Assembly: GCA_963770155.1 (NCBI GenBank)
Contig: CAVYOE010000001.1
Span: forward strand, 1,178,001 to 1,242,000
Source: CAVYOE01 sp963770155
GTDB lineage: Bacteria; Actinomycetota; Thermoleophilia; Solirubrobacterales; 70-9
DNA: 64,000 nucleotides
Direction: 5' to 3'
A program made the translations under genes and the position numbers. The first letter of the stretch is position 1, and each line of letters begins with the position of its first letter. Positions 8,353 to 16,052 of the stretch are shown here, piece after piece. The notes below the pieces were generated by a model. The model was not told the origin of the DNA. It was given only the letters and a program-made list of their open reading frames with translations, and made no database searches.

Positions 8353-8543
8353 CTTAGACCTGCCTGCTTCAGGATCGCCGCGGCCAGCCCCGGTGGGTAG
8401 TCCCGGCCCTTGTGGCGCGGCAGCGTCACTGGGCGGTGCCCGGGCTTCGTCATCTTCACCTGGTGCTTGCCGCCAGAGGTCTTGGTCCAGCCGTTCTTCC
8501 GCATCAGCTTGATCGCTTTCTTCTGGTTCAGAGTCCCCCGCAT
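8349..8543 (-). CDS. hicA: HicA-family mRNA interferase toxin
   Basis: 64 residues from ATG 8543 (MRGTLNQKK). It has the dsRBD-like HicA/YcfA fold: KLMRKNGW, the catalytic-His segment SGGKHQVKM, and VTLPRHKGRDYPPGLAAAIL. HicA toxins cleave mRNA or tmRNA and are inactivated by HicB, encoded next. The ATG shares its A with the TAA of the upstream gene (TAATG), so toxin synthesis is coupled to translation of the 8543-9355 gene. Confidence 0.88.
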   Translation of the reverse strand: MRGTLNQKKAIKLMRKNGWTKTSGGKHQVKMTKPGHRPVTLPRHKGRDYPPGLAAAILKQAGLR

Positions 8544-9355
8544 TAGTCGGTCCCGCCGTACTCCGGGTCGCGGTAGACCTTCTTCAGCCACGGCGGGGTG
8601 ACCGCGAAGCGGGTGCGGTCGATGCGAGCGATCTGCTCGATCGGGATGAGGACGAGGCGGTGGTCCTTGGTGCGGCGTCCGTCTCGCACCGGCCGGGCCT
8701 GGCCGGCGTGACTGCCGCCTGACACGTAGAGGACGCCGGGATCGGGGACCCAGCCGGGCCCGTAGCCGTGGTGGGAGCTGGCGCGGGCAAAGCGGCCGCG
8801 GCGGTCGATCCTGATCTGGAACGACTCCCAGTCATCCTGGTGAAAGCTCGGCTTGCCGACCGCCGAGCTCACCTTCCGGATGACCCCCTTGAGCGGGGTC
8901 GAGCCCTCCGCCGTGGCGCTGCCCGGGTAGTAGAACCAGTACTGGAGGTATGTGGTGCCCCCACGCCGGATCACGTGGGTGAACGCGGCCACGGCGCCGC
9001 GGCTGTCGGTCCGCGCGACCGTTCCATCGCCGCCCGCGGCGCAGCCGTCCTCGCGACAGCGTCGGTAGTCCACGGGCAGCGCGGTCATCCCCTCCTCGAA
9101 CCGGATCGTCGGGGAATGCACGCGCAGCAGGTCCGCCGTCTCCCGGTCGTATGCCGCGACCAGATGCGGCTCGCGCCGGCAGTCCTCGCTGAGCCGAACC
9201 GCGCAGACGAGACGCTCGGCGATCGCATCGGCGACGGTCGCGCCCGGCAGCCGCGCGCCGGCCGCCACGAGCACGGCCCCAAGCAGCAGCGCCACCAGGG
9301 CCAGAAGGCCGACCCACTCGACCGCGGACTGACCGGTTCGGCCGCGTTCCGCCAT
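8543..9355 (-). CDS. pseudopilin-like N-terminus fused to an extracytoplasmic domain, unknown function
   Basis: 270 residues. The start RTGQSAVEWVGLLALVALL resembles the Gly-Gln-Ser-x-x-Glu plus hydrophobic helix of Flp/TadE-type pilins, suggesting prepilin-like processing or a simple anchor. The C-terminal half contains TYLQYWFYYPGS, HQDDWESFQIRIDRRGR and ASSHHGYGP, a His/Asp/Trp-rich pattern reminiscent of Vps62-like proteins. Four or more Cys in the middle may pair. A TAGTTT box ends 6 nt before the ATG, so the message is probably leaderless. It heads an operon with hicA and hicB. Confidence 0.6.
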   Translation of the reverse strand: MAERGRTGQSAVEWVGLLALVALLLGAVLVAAGARLPGATVADAIAERLVCAVRLSEDCRREPHLVAAYDRETADLLRVHSPTIRFEEGMTALPVDYRRCREDGCAAGGDGTVARTDSRGAVAAFTHVIRRGGTTYLQYWFYYPGSATAEGSTPLKGVIRKVSSAVGKPSFHQDDWESFQIRIDRRGRFARASSHHGYGPGWVPDPGVLYVSGGSHAGQARPVRDGRRTKDHRLVLIPIEQIARIDRTRFAVTPPWLKKVYRDPEYGGTD

Positions 9356-9437
9356 AGAGCGAAACTAGGCAGCACTGGCTCACGGGTGGCGCGCAGATCT
9401 CCACTTCTCTGTGCCCGACCATTGATAGGGTCGCGCC

Positions 9438-9671
9438 GTGGAGGGCATACCTCAACGTCAGGGCCCGAGCGCCAAGTTCCTGCTCGGTGCGGTTGCGGCG
9501 CTGATCGCGGTCATCCTCTGCTTGCTCAATTGGCAGGAAGTGGAGATCGACTTCATCGTCGGGGAGACCACGGCGCCGCTGGTCTTCGCGCTGCTGATTT
9601 CGATTCTGCTCGGGATGGTTGTCGGCTACACCTTGGCGCGGCTCCGCCGTGACCCCCGCGAACACGACTAA
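9438..9671 (+). CDS. LapA-domain (DUF1049) small membrane protein
   Basis: 77 residues from GTG. There are two membrane helices (about residues 13-29 and 45-65) with NWQEVEIDFIVGETTAPL between them, the hallmark of the LapA/DUF1049 family, and a basic C-terminus (RLRRDPREHD). In proteobacteria LapA helps control LPS assembly; in actinobacteria the role is unknown. A TAGGGT box ends 6 nt before the GTG, with no Shine-Dalgarno, so it is probably leaderless. The stop overlaps that of pntB in CTAA. Confidence 0.8.
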   Translation: MEGIPQRQGPSAKFLLGAVAALIAVILCLLNWQEVEIDFIVGETTAPLVFALLISILLGMVVGYTLARLRRDPREHD

Positions 9672-11095
9672 AGGTTCTCGACCTCCGCCGCGATTTCTGA
9701 GGCGGCGCCCTTGGCGTCGGAGAACAGCATCGAGGTGTTCTCGTTGTAGAAGAGGTCGTTGTCGATCCCGGCGAACCCGGGGCTTAACGACCTCTTGATG
9801 ACGATCACTTCCTGGGCCTGGTCGACGTCGATGATCGGCATCCCGGCGATCGGCGAATCGGGATCCTCGCGCGCCGCTGGGTTGGTGACGTCGTTGGCGC
9901 CGATGACGACGGCGACGTCGGTGCGCGGCATCTCCGGGTTGATCTCCTCCATCTCCTTGAGCTGCTCGTAGGGGACGTCGGCTTCGGCGAGCAGCACGTT
10001 CATGTGCCCGGGCATGCGCCCCGCAACCGGGTGGATCGCATAGTTGACCTCGATCCCCCGCTTGCTGAGCTCGTCGGCGAGCTCCTTGACCGCGTGCTGG
10101 GCCTGGGCCACGGCCATCCCGTAGCCGGGGACGAACACGACCGAGTCGGCGTAGCCGAGCTTGATCGCGGCGTCCTGGGGACCGATCGAGGTGTGCGGGC
10201 GCTCCTCCTGGTCGCCGGTCCCGCCCGCAGCGGCGGCGCCGAATCCCGAGAAGAGCAGGTTGCCGATCGAGCGGTTCATCGCGTTGCTCATCTCGAGGGT
10301 GAGGATCGTTCCCGAGGAGCCGACCAGCGTTCCGGCGACGATCAGCGCCACGTTGTCGAGGGCAAAGCCCGCCGCCGCGGCCGCCAACCCGGTGAATGCG
10401 TTCAAGAGGGAGATCACCACCGGCATGTCGGCGCCCCCGATCGGAAGCACGAACAGGTTGCCGAGCAGGGCACCGCCGAGCAGCACGGCGATGAACAATC
10501 CCTGGGACGGCGACTCGTGGTCGATTCCGAGCATGACGCAGCCGACGAGGATGGCCAGCAGCAATAGGCCGTTGAAGATGTGCTGGCCCGGCAGCAGGAT
10601 CGGCTGGGTCGGGATCAGGTCTTGGAGCTTGGCGAAGGCGATGTTGGAGCCCCAGAAGGAGACCGAGCCGATCACCGTCGAGAACAAGATCGGGACGAAG
10701 ACCTCGAGCTCGATGCCGCCATGGCCCTCGGTCAAGTGGCGGAACTCCGACCACGCGATCAGCGCGGCGGCGCCGCCGCCGACTCCGTTGTAGAGGGCGA
10801 CCATCTGCGGCATCTCGGTCATCTGCACCCGGTACGAGGCGACCGTCCCCACCGCCAGGCCGATCAGGATCCCGACCAAGATCAGGGCGCCGTTGCCGAT
10901 CAGGTCGAGCGCCAGCGTGATCGCGACCGCGATCGCCATCCCGACCGCGGCGATCATGTTGCCCCGGCGTGCCGTGGTCGGGTGGGTCCCCTGCCGGATC
11001 CCGAAGATGAACAGCGAGAACGCGAGGATGTAGGCGACCGTGACCAGGTCGTTGTCGGGGGAGAAGGCCCCGAGCGGAAGAGCGGTGAGGTTCAC
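9668..11095 (-). CDS. pntB: NAD(P) transhydrogenase subunit beta
   Basis: 475 residues. It supplies the membrane domain (about eight or nine helices) and the NADP(H)-binding domain III of the proton-translocating transhydrogenase, which makes NADPH from NADH using the proton gradient. The NADP site GYGMAVAQAQHAV is near residue 320, followed by the family signatures HPVAGRMPGHMNVLLAEA and VIGANDVTNPAARED. Last gene of pntAA-pntAB-pntB; its start overlaps the pntAB stop by 4 bp. Confidence 0.96.
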   Translation of the reverse strand: MNLTALPLGAFSPDNDLVTVAYILAFSLFIFGIRQGTHPTTARRGNMIAAVGMAIAVAITLALDLIGNGALILVGILIGLAVGTVASYRVQMTEMPQMVALYNGVGGGAAALIAWSEFRHLTEGHGGIELEVFVPILFSTVIGSVSFWGSNIAFAKLQDLIPTQPILLPGQHIFNGLLLLAILVGCVMLGIDHESPSQGLFIAVLLGGALLGNLFVLPIGGADMPVVISLLNAFTGLAAAAAGFALDNVALIVAGTLVGSSGTILTLEMSNAMNRSIGNLLFSGFGAAAAGGTGDQEERPHTSIGPQDAAIKLGYADSVVFVPGYGMAVAQAQHAVKELADELSKRGIEVNYAIHPVAGRMPGHMNVLLAEADVPYEQLKEMEEINPEMPRTDVAVVIGANDVTNPAAREDPDSPIAGMPIIDVDQAQEVIVIKRSLSPGFAGIDNDLFYNENTSMLFSDAKGAASEIAAEVENL

Positions 11096-11436
11096 TGGCC
11101 CGCCTCGCCGCCCGACTCGGACGGGGTGACGGTCGCGGGTTCCTCCTCGGTCTCCTTTTTCTTCTTACCGCGGAACATGCCGAGCATCCGGTCGGTGACC
11201 AGGAAGCCGCCGACGATGTTGATCGTGCCGAAGGCGATCGCGATCACGCCGATCGTCTTCTCGAGCGTGTCGTCGGCGGCGCCGATGACGATCAGCCCGC
11301 CGAGCATGACGATCCCGTGGACCGCGTTCGTCTGGGACATCAAGGGTGTATGCAGCGTGGTCGGCACCTTCGAGATCACCTCGAAACCGACGAAGGCGGC
11401 CAAGACGAAGATCGTGAACTCGGTAATCAGGTCCAT
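11092..11436 (-). CDS. pntAB: NAD(P) transhydrogenase subunit alpha 2 (membrane part)
   Basis: 114 residues with three membrane helices and the signature MSQTNAVHGIVMLGG, which is the C-terminal membrane segment of the alpha subunit made as a separate chain, as in Rhodospirillum. A charged Lys/Glu-rich tail follows. It sits between pntAA (9-bp gap) and pntB (ATGA overlap). Confidence 0.93.
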   Translation of the reverse strand: MDLITEFTIFVLAAFVGFEVISKVPTTLHTPLMSQTNAVHGIVMLGGLIVIGAADDTLEKTIGVIAIAFGTINIVGGFLVTDRMLGMFRGKKKKETEEEPATVTPSESGGEAGQ

Positions 11437-11445
11437 GCGTTCCTC

Positions 11446-12588
11446 CTAGCCGGCTCCCGCCGCCTCCTTCGATTTTTCGTGCCGGATCTCGCCTTCGTGA
11501 GTGATGCAGGCGCCGGCGATGATCTCGTCCTCGAAGTCGAGCTTCAGCTCCGGCGCCTTCTCCTCGTCCTTGTCGCCGGTGTCGACCATCAGCTCGGCCA
11601 GGTTCTGGATGTTCTTGGCATAGAGCGCCGAAGCATCGCCCGCCATCTCGCTTGGCAGGTTGGTGGGCCCGATCACCTTGACGCCGTTCTCCTCGACCGT
11701 CTCCCCCGCCTTGCTCGGCTCGGCGTTACCGCCGGTCTCCGCAGCCATGTCGACGATCACGGAGCCCGGCTGCATCCCCTTGATCGCGTCGGCCGTGATC
11801 AGCAGCGGGGCGTCACGCCCCGGAATCTGGGCGGTGGTGATGATCACGTCCTGGCGCTTCGCGGCTTCGGCGAGCTCGCCGCGGAGCTTCTCGTTCTCCT
11901 CCTCGGTCAGCGGCCGGGCGTATCCGCCCTCGTCCTCGGCGTCCTTGACCGCCTCGACCTCGAGGAAACGGCCCCCGAGCGACTCGACCTGCTCCTTCAC
12001 CACGGAACGAACGTCGAAGCCTGTGACCACGGCGCCGAGGCGCTTCGCGGTCGCGATCGCCTGCAGGCCCGCGACGCCGGCGCCCAGGACGAGCACCTTC
12101 GCGGGAGCGACCGTCCCCGCGGCGGTGGTCATCATCGGGAACAGGCTTCCGGACTCCCGGGCGGCGATCAGGACGGCCATGTAGCCGCCGAGGTTCGCTT
12201 GCGAAGAGAGCGCGTCCATCGACTGCGCCCGGGTGATGCGCGGGATCGCTTCCATCGCAAAGCTGGTGACGCCGGCCGAGGCGAGCGACTTGGCGAGCTC
12301 GCCGTTGGTCAGGGGTTGGAGGTGGCCGATCAGGATCTGGCCGGAGGAGAGCTTGCCGATCTCGTCGTCGGTGGGCGGGCCGACCTTGGCGACGATCTCG
12401 GCTCCCCAGGGATCGCCGTTCTCGGCGCCGGCCTCGGTGTAGTCCGCGTCGGGATAGGCAGCGCCTTCGCCGGCGCCGGCTTCGACGACTACGTCAATTC
12501 CCTTGCCGGTGAGGAGCTTGGCGACGTCGGGCACCATCGCCACCCGCCGCTCTCCCTCGGCGGTCTCTTTCGGAATACCGATCTTCAT
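11446..12588 (-). CDS. pntAA: NAD(P) transhydrogenase subunit alpha 1 (NAD-binding)
   Basis: 380 residues, cytosolic NAD(H)-binding domain I, related to alanine dehydrogenase. It starts IGIPKETAEGERRVAMVP; the Rossmann loop VLGAGVAGLQAIATAKRLG is near residue 170, and the mobile loop with Tyr lies in the GGYARPLTEEE segment. First gene of the pnt operon. A TAGGCT box occurs 15 nt upstream of the ATG. The short acidic C-terminal extension (KSKEAAGAG) is not conserved. Confidence 0.95.
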   Translation of the reverse strand: MKIGIPKETAEGERRVAMVPDVAKLLTGKGIDVVVEAGAGEGAAYPDADYTEAGAENGDPWGAEIVAKVGPPTDDEIGKLSSGQILIGHLQPLTNGELAKSLASAGVTSFAMEAIPRITRAQSMDALSSQANLGGYMAVLIAARESGSLFPMMTTAAGTVAPAKVLVLGAGVAGLQAIATAKRLGAVVTGFDVRSVVKEQVESLGGRFLEVEAVKDAEDEGGYARPLTEEENEKLRGELAEAAKRQDVIITTAQIPGRDAPLLITADAIKGMQPGSVIVDMAAETGGNAEPSKAGETVEENGVKVIGPTNLPSEMAGDASALYAKNIQNLAELMVDTGDKDEEKAPELKLDFEDEIIAGACITHEGEIRHEKSKEAAGAG

Positions 12589-12668
12589 CGCTGGGCGGGC
12601 GGCAGCCTATTGATTAAGGGGTGGGGCCGGGATCCAGGTGAGGGCCGGGCCCCGACGGCGGCGGAAGC

Positions 12669-13112
12669 TCAGGACTGGCGGCTGGCGCGGGTGAGAAAGT
12701 CGACCTGGTTCTGCTTGCGCATGATCAGGTGCTCGAGCATGTGCTCGAGGGCTTCGGAACGGCCCTCCCTTCCGGTCGGCTCGATCGCGTCCTGGAGCGC
12801 CTCCACCGCCTCTTCCTCGGACTCGATCAGCCACTCGACCGCCTTCTCGGGATCTCCCGCCCAGCGGAGCTCGGCGATCTCCGTGGTTGGCTCTCCGCCG
12901 AGCGCGACGATCTTCTCGACCAGGAGACGCGCATCGGCGAGCTCGGACTCCGCAAAGCTCCAAAAGCGGTCGCCGAGAGACTGGAACTCGACCCCGAACA
13001 GGCTGCCGGATGCCGCCATGTACTGGATCACCGAGCGCTGCTGCAGGCGCAGCGCGTCGTTCAGCCGCTTGATCGCCGCCTCAACGTCGAGCTTTTCGTC
13101 CTGCTCGGGCAC
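12669..13112 (-). CDS. ferritin-like four-helix protein with degenerate metal site
   Basis: 147 residues from GTG. The spacing of helices resembles bacterioferritin/ferritin-like domains: LNDALRLQQRSVIQYMAASG, then FAESELADARLLVEKIVALGG, then two further helices ending EHMLEHLIMRKQ. The usual first-helix Glu ligand is replaced by Gln in LQQRSVIQY, and the E-x-x-H on helix 2 reads ESELADAR without His. A classical di-iron centre is therefore doubtful. It starts 9 bp after the LLM gene on the same strand. Function unknown; possibly a scaffold or redox partner of the LLM enzyme. Confidence 0.65.
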   Translation of the reverse strand: MPEQDEKLDVEAAIKRLNDALRLQQRSVIQYMAASGSLFGVEFQSLGDRFWSFAESELADARLLVEKIVALGGEPTTEIAELRWAGDPEKAVEWLIESEEEAVEALQDAIEPTGREGRSEALEHMLEHLIMRKQNQVDFLTRASRQS

Positions 13113-13121
13113 CGGGAAGGG

Positions 13122-14219
13122 CTACCCGGAGACGGGCTGCTCTGAACCGGCCCTCGCGGCGCCTGTCAGCTCGGCGAGCTTCTCCAGCGTCGCGATCTGC
13201 TCTGCCGCGGTCGGCGCCATCGGCGAGACGATCAGGCGGTCGACGCCGCTGGCGGCAAATGCTTCGATCCGCTTCGAGACTTCCTCCTCGGTCCCGATCA
13301 TCGAAGTCGCCTCGACCAGCTCATCCGGGATCGCTTCGTAGGCCTGCTCGCGCTTGCCGTCCAGATAGAGGCTCTGCACCTCGAGCGCGGCCTCCTCGAA
13401 GCCGAAGCGGCAGGCAAGGTCGACGTAGAAGTTGGTGTCGCGGCTGCCCATGCCGCCGAGGTAGAGGAGCAGGCCGGCTTTGACCATGCCCCGGGCGGCG
13501 TCGAGGTCGCCGTCAATCGCGACCTGGACGCTCGGGGAGACCTCGAGGTCCTCGCGCTGACGGCCTCCCTTCTCGAACCCGGCCTCGAGGTGCTCTCCCC
13601 AGGCGGATTCCCACTCGTCCACGGAGAAGAAGATCGGGATCCAGCCGTCGCAGATCTCGGCCGCCATCTCGACCGACTTGCGGCCGATCGCCCCCACGAA
13701 CACCGGGATCTCGCTGCGGACCGGGTGCATGTTCAGCTTCAGCGCCTTGCCCTGGCCGGTGACCCCCTCCCCCTCCTTCAGGGGCAATGTGTAGTGCTTT
13801 CCGTCGTGCTCGATCGGTCCCTCGCGGCGGACGATCTCGCGGACGACCTCGATGTACTCGCGCGTGCGGCCCCAGGGCTTCGCGTAGGGGATTCCGTACC
13901 AGCCCTCAGATACCTGGGGGCCGGAAGGCCCGAAGCCGAAGATGAACCGCCCGCCGGAAAGCGCGTCGATCGTCACCCCTGCCATCGCCGCCGCGGCCGG
14001 CGGCCGGGCCGGGACCTGGAGGATCGCGGCGCCGAGCCCGATCGTTTCGGTCTTCGCCGCCATGTAGGCGAGCACGCTGACCGCGTCCGATCCATAGGAC
14101 TCCGCTGCCCAGACCGAGTCGAACCCGGCCTTCTCCGCGGCCTTGACGACCTCCACAGCATCGTCGCCCTGGGGCCCGATTCCCCAGTAGCCGAGATTGA
14201 GTCCGAGCTTCAGGGCCAC
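13122..14219 (-). CDS. LLM-class F420-dependent oxidoreductase
   Basis: 365 residues, luciferase-like barrel: LNLGYWGIGPQGD, SVWAAESYGSDAVS, ETIGLGAAILQVPARPPAAA, and GGRFIFGFGPSGPQVSEGWYG, typical of F420-dependent mycobacterial enzymes. Later motifs are PVFVGAIGRKSVEMAAEICDGWIP. The substrate is unknown. A TAGGCT box (14231-14226) ends 6 nt before the GTG start and there is no Shine-Dalgarno, a clear leaderless case. It forms a two-gene unit with the ferritin-like gene. Confidence 0.88.
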   Translation of the reverse strand: MALKLGLNLGYWGIGPQGDDAVEVVKAAEKAGFDSVWAAESYGSDAVSVLAYMAAKTETIGLGAAILQVPARPPAAAAMAGVTIDALSGGRFIFGFGPSGPQVSEGWYGIPYAKPWGRTREYIEVVREIVRREGPIEHDGKHYTLPLKEGEGVTGQGKALKLNMHPVRSEIPVFVGAIGRKSVEMAAEICDGWIPIFFSVDEWESAWGEHLEAGFEKGGRQREDLEVSPSVQVAIDGDLDAARGMVKAGLLLYLGGMGSRDTNFYVDLACRFGFEEAALEVQSLYLDGKREQAYEAIPDELVEATSMIGTEEEVSKRIEAFAASGVDRLIVSPMAPTAAEQIATLEKLAELTGAARAGSEQPVSG

Positions 14220-14379
14220 GACGGGAGCCTATTCCCTCGCGCTCGTGCTGGGCCGTGTCCTGCAAGGAGCGCCGCCTCTCCCTGCAAATGTCGCTGCTCG
14301 CACTGGCGCGTGACCTGAAGATTGGCTAAAGCCGCAACGCCGGGGCTCCGATCGGGTTAGAGAGAGCAAGACAGGCGAT

Positions 14380-14580
14380 ATGAGCACACTCGTAGAGAGA
14401 ATCCCAAAGGACCAGATCCTCGAGAAGGCGGCGAAGGCCGAGCGTCGCGCCGTCCACTATGCCGGGGTCGTTCAGCGCTGCGAGCAGCGCGGCCTGGTCG
14501 AGGAGGCGCTCGAAGCCGAGCGCATGCGCCTCGAGCACGCCGCCACCGCCGATTACTGGCGCAGCCGCGCCGGCAGCTAG
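14380..14580 (+). CDS. small highly charged hypothetical protein
   Basis: 66 residues, all helical and charged: ILEKAAKAERRAVHYAGVV and EEALEAERMRLEHAATADYW. No membrane segment or metal motif. A purine-rich GAGAGAG lies 13-20 nt upstream of the ATG. It reads like a small cytoplasmic coiled-coil or helical-bundle protein; no family recognised. Confidence 0.6.
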   Translation: MSTLVERIPKDQILEKAAKAERRAVHYAGVVQRCEQRGLVEEALEAERMRLEHAATADYWRSRAGS

Positions 14581-14590
14581 CGCCCGCCGC

Positions 14591-16042
14591 CTAGGGCCTG
14601 CGGCCCTTCAGCCGCTTCAGGCACTTCTTCCGCTTCTTCTTGCTCTTCTTCTGCCGGCAGAGGCAGCGCTTGCGCGCCTTGCCCTTCAAGGTTGAGCAAG
14701 GGGCCGCAGCGGGACTGGGCGGGCCGGCAGGCGGGGCATCCGGCGTCACGCTGAGCCGGGCAAGGCCGATGTGGTCTGCGATGCCGAAGTTGGACGAGCT
14801 CCCTCCGACCAGAATGCGGCCGCTCGCGTCAAGCGCGAGGTCCTGGGCAGCGTCGTCGAAATCTGGACGAGGATCGAACTGGTAAATCGCGGTCCCGTCG
14901 CCGGAGAAGGTGGTGTCTGGCAGCGCGGTCGAGCCGTCGATCCGGAGGACGCCAAAGGGCCTGTCCGTCCCCGGGGCATTGACCTGCCCGGCGAGCAGGA
15001 TGCGGCCGAGGGCGTCGACGGCCACGGCGTTGGCGTCACCCGCGACGTTCGCGTAGACGTAGGTCGCGACGCCGTCGTTGCTGAAGCTCGAATCCGGTAC
15101 TCCCGCCGCCGTCATTCGGACCACCCCCGCGATACCTGACCCCGCCGCGATCGAGGCGGAGAGCACCGGCCGGTCGGTCGCGTCAGTGACGACGTCGGTC
15201 GCTCCGTCGTCGACAGCCGACGAGATTTCTATCTGGTCGCTGCCGTCAAGGCCGTCGGGGCTGAAGGTCGCGTCGACCTCGCCGTTGGCGGCGAACCTGG
15301 CAATCCCGACGTCCTCGTCTCCACTGCTTGTCGGCTCGGCCGAGCCGACAACCACGATCCGGTCCTGAGAGTCGATTGTTGCTTCCTCGCTCCGATCGTC
15401 AACGTCTCCCACGCCTAACTCCACCGTTTCGAAGCCGTCGGCTCCAGTGGTGGCGAAGGTCGTGTCGAGCACCACTCCGTCAACGATGTTCCAGGTCAAC
15501 CGGGCAACCATCAGGCCGTCATCGTTGTTGGTAGCTCCCTCGTCCCCGGCAATCAGAACCCGGTCGGCGCTGTCGACAAGCACGTCCTCGAGCCGGGCGC
15601 TGCTGCCAAAAGTGACGCTGTCGGTGATCGGGAAGGTGGAGTCCTGGGAGCCGTCGGTGGTGAAGCGGGCGACCAGGAGCGGGTTGACCCCGCCGACGAC
15701 GATCCGGTCCTGGGAGTCGATCGCGACGTCGGTGGGACTCCAGTTGGCTCCCCCGCTTCCATAGGTGATCCTCCCGTCACCGCTGAAGCTGGGGTCGGGC
15801 TGCCCGCCGGGCAGGTACCGGAACAGGTGGATGTCGCCGCCGGCCGAATCCCCGGCGACCACCACGATCCGTCCTTGCGAATCGAGAGCCATCTCGCGGT
15901 AGTCGAGGTTGTTGTCGGCGAGGTTAAGCAGGATCCCGCCGCTGCCGAAGCTCGGGTCGAGATCGCCGATTCCGGCAACCGCAGCTGGCGGCAGCGTCAG
16001 AGACCCCGCCAGGACAGCGAGGGCGACCAAGAGGCGCTTCAC
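14591..16042 (-). CDS. secreted delta-60 repeat protein with basic C-X11-C tail
   Basis: 483 residues. A signal peptide (cleavage near AVAGIGD) is followed by about six beta-propeller-like repeats of the delta-60 type, each with a DSQGRIVV / FTTDGSQDSTF core (for example LDPSFGSGG, PDPSFSGDGRI, LDTTFATTG, PDSSFSNDGVA). After a Pro-rich linker the C-terminus is strongly basic with four Cys, including a C-X10-C and a C-X11-C pair. Such repeat proteins are extracellular or surface-exposed; the ligand is unknown. It is followed 10 bp downstream of a second secreted-tail gene. Confidence 0.82.
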   Translation of the reverse strand: MKRLLVALAVLAGSLTLPPAAVAGIGDLDPSFGSGGILLNLADNNLDYREMALDSQGRIVVVAGDSAGGDIHLFRYLPGGQPDPSFSGDGRITYGSGGANWSPTDVAIDSQDRIVVGGVNPLLVARFTTDGSQDSTFPITDSVTFGSSARLEDVLVDSADRVLIAGDEGATNNDDGLMVARLTWNIVDGVVLDTTFATTGADGFETVELGVGDVDDRSEEATIDSQDRIVVVGSAEPTSSGDEDVGIARFAANGEVDATFSPDGLDGSDQIEISSAVDDGATDVVTDATDRPVLSASIAAGSGIAGVVRMTAAGVPDSSFSNDGVATYVYANVAGDANAVAVDALGRILLAGQVNAPGTDRPFGVLRIDGSTALPDTTFSGDGTAIYQFDPRPDFDDAAQDLALDASGRILVGGSSSNFGIADHIGLARLSVTPDAPPAGPPSPAAAPCSTLKGKARKRCLCRQKKSKKKRKKCLKRLKGRRP

Positions 16043-16052
16043 GCGGGAACGC

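Noticed and set aside
8832..10754. 640-codon minus-strand open frame over pntB and the 8543 gene
   Set aside because: Low-complexity Arg/Gly/Pro shadow translation; pntB explains the region.
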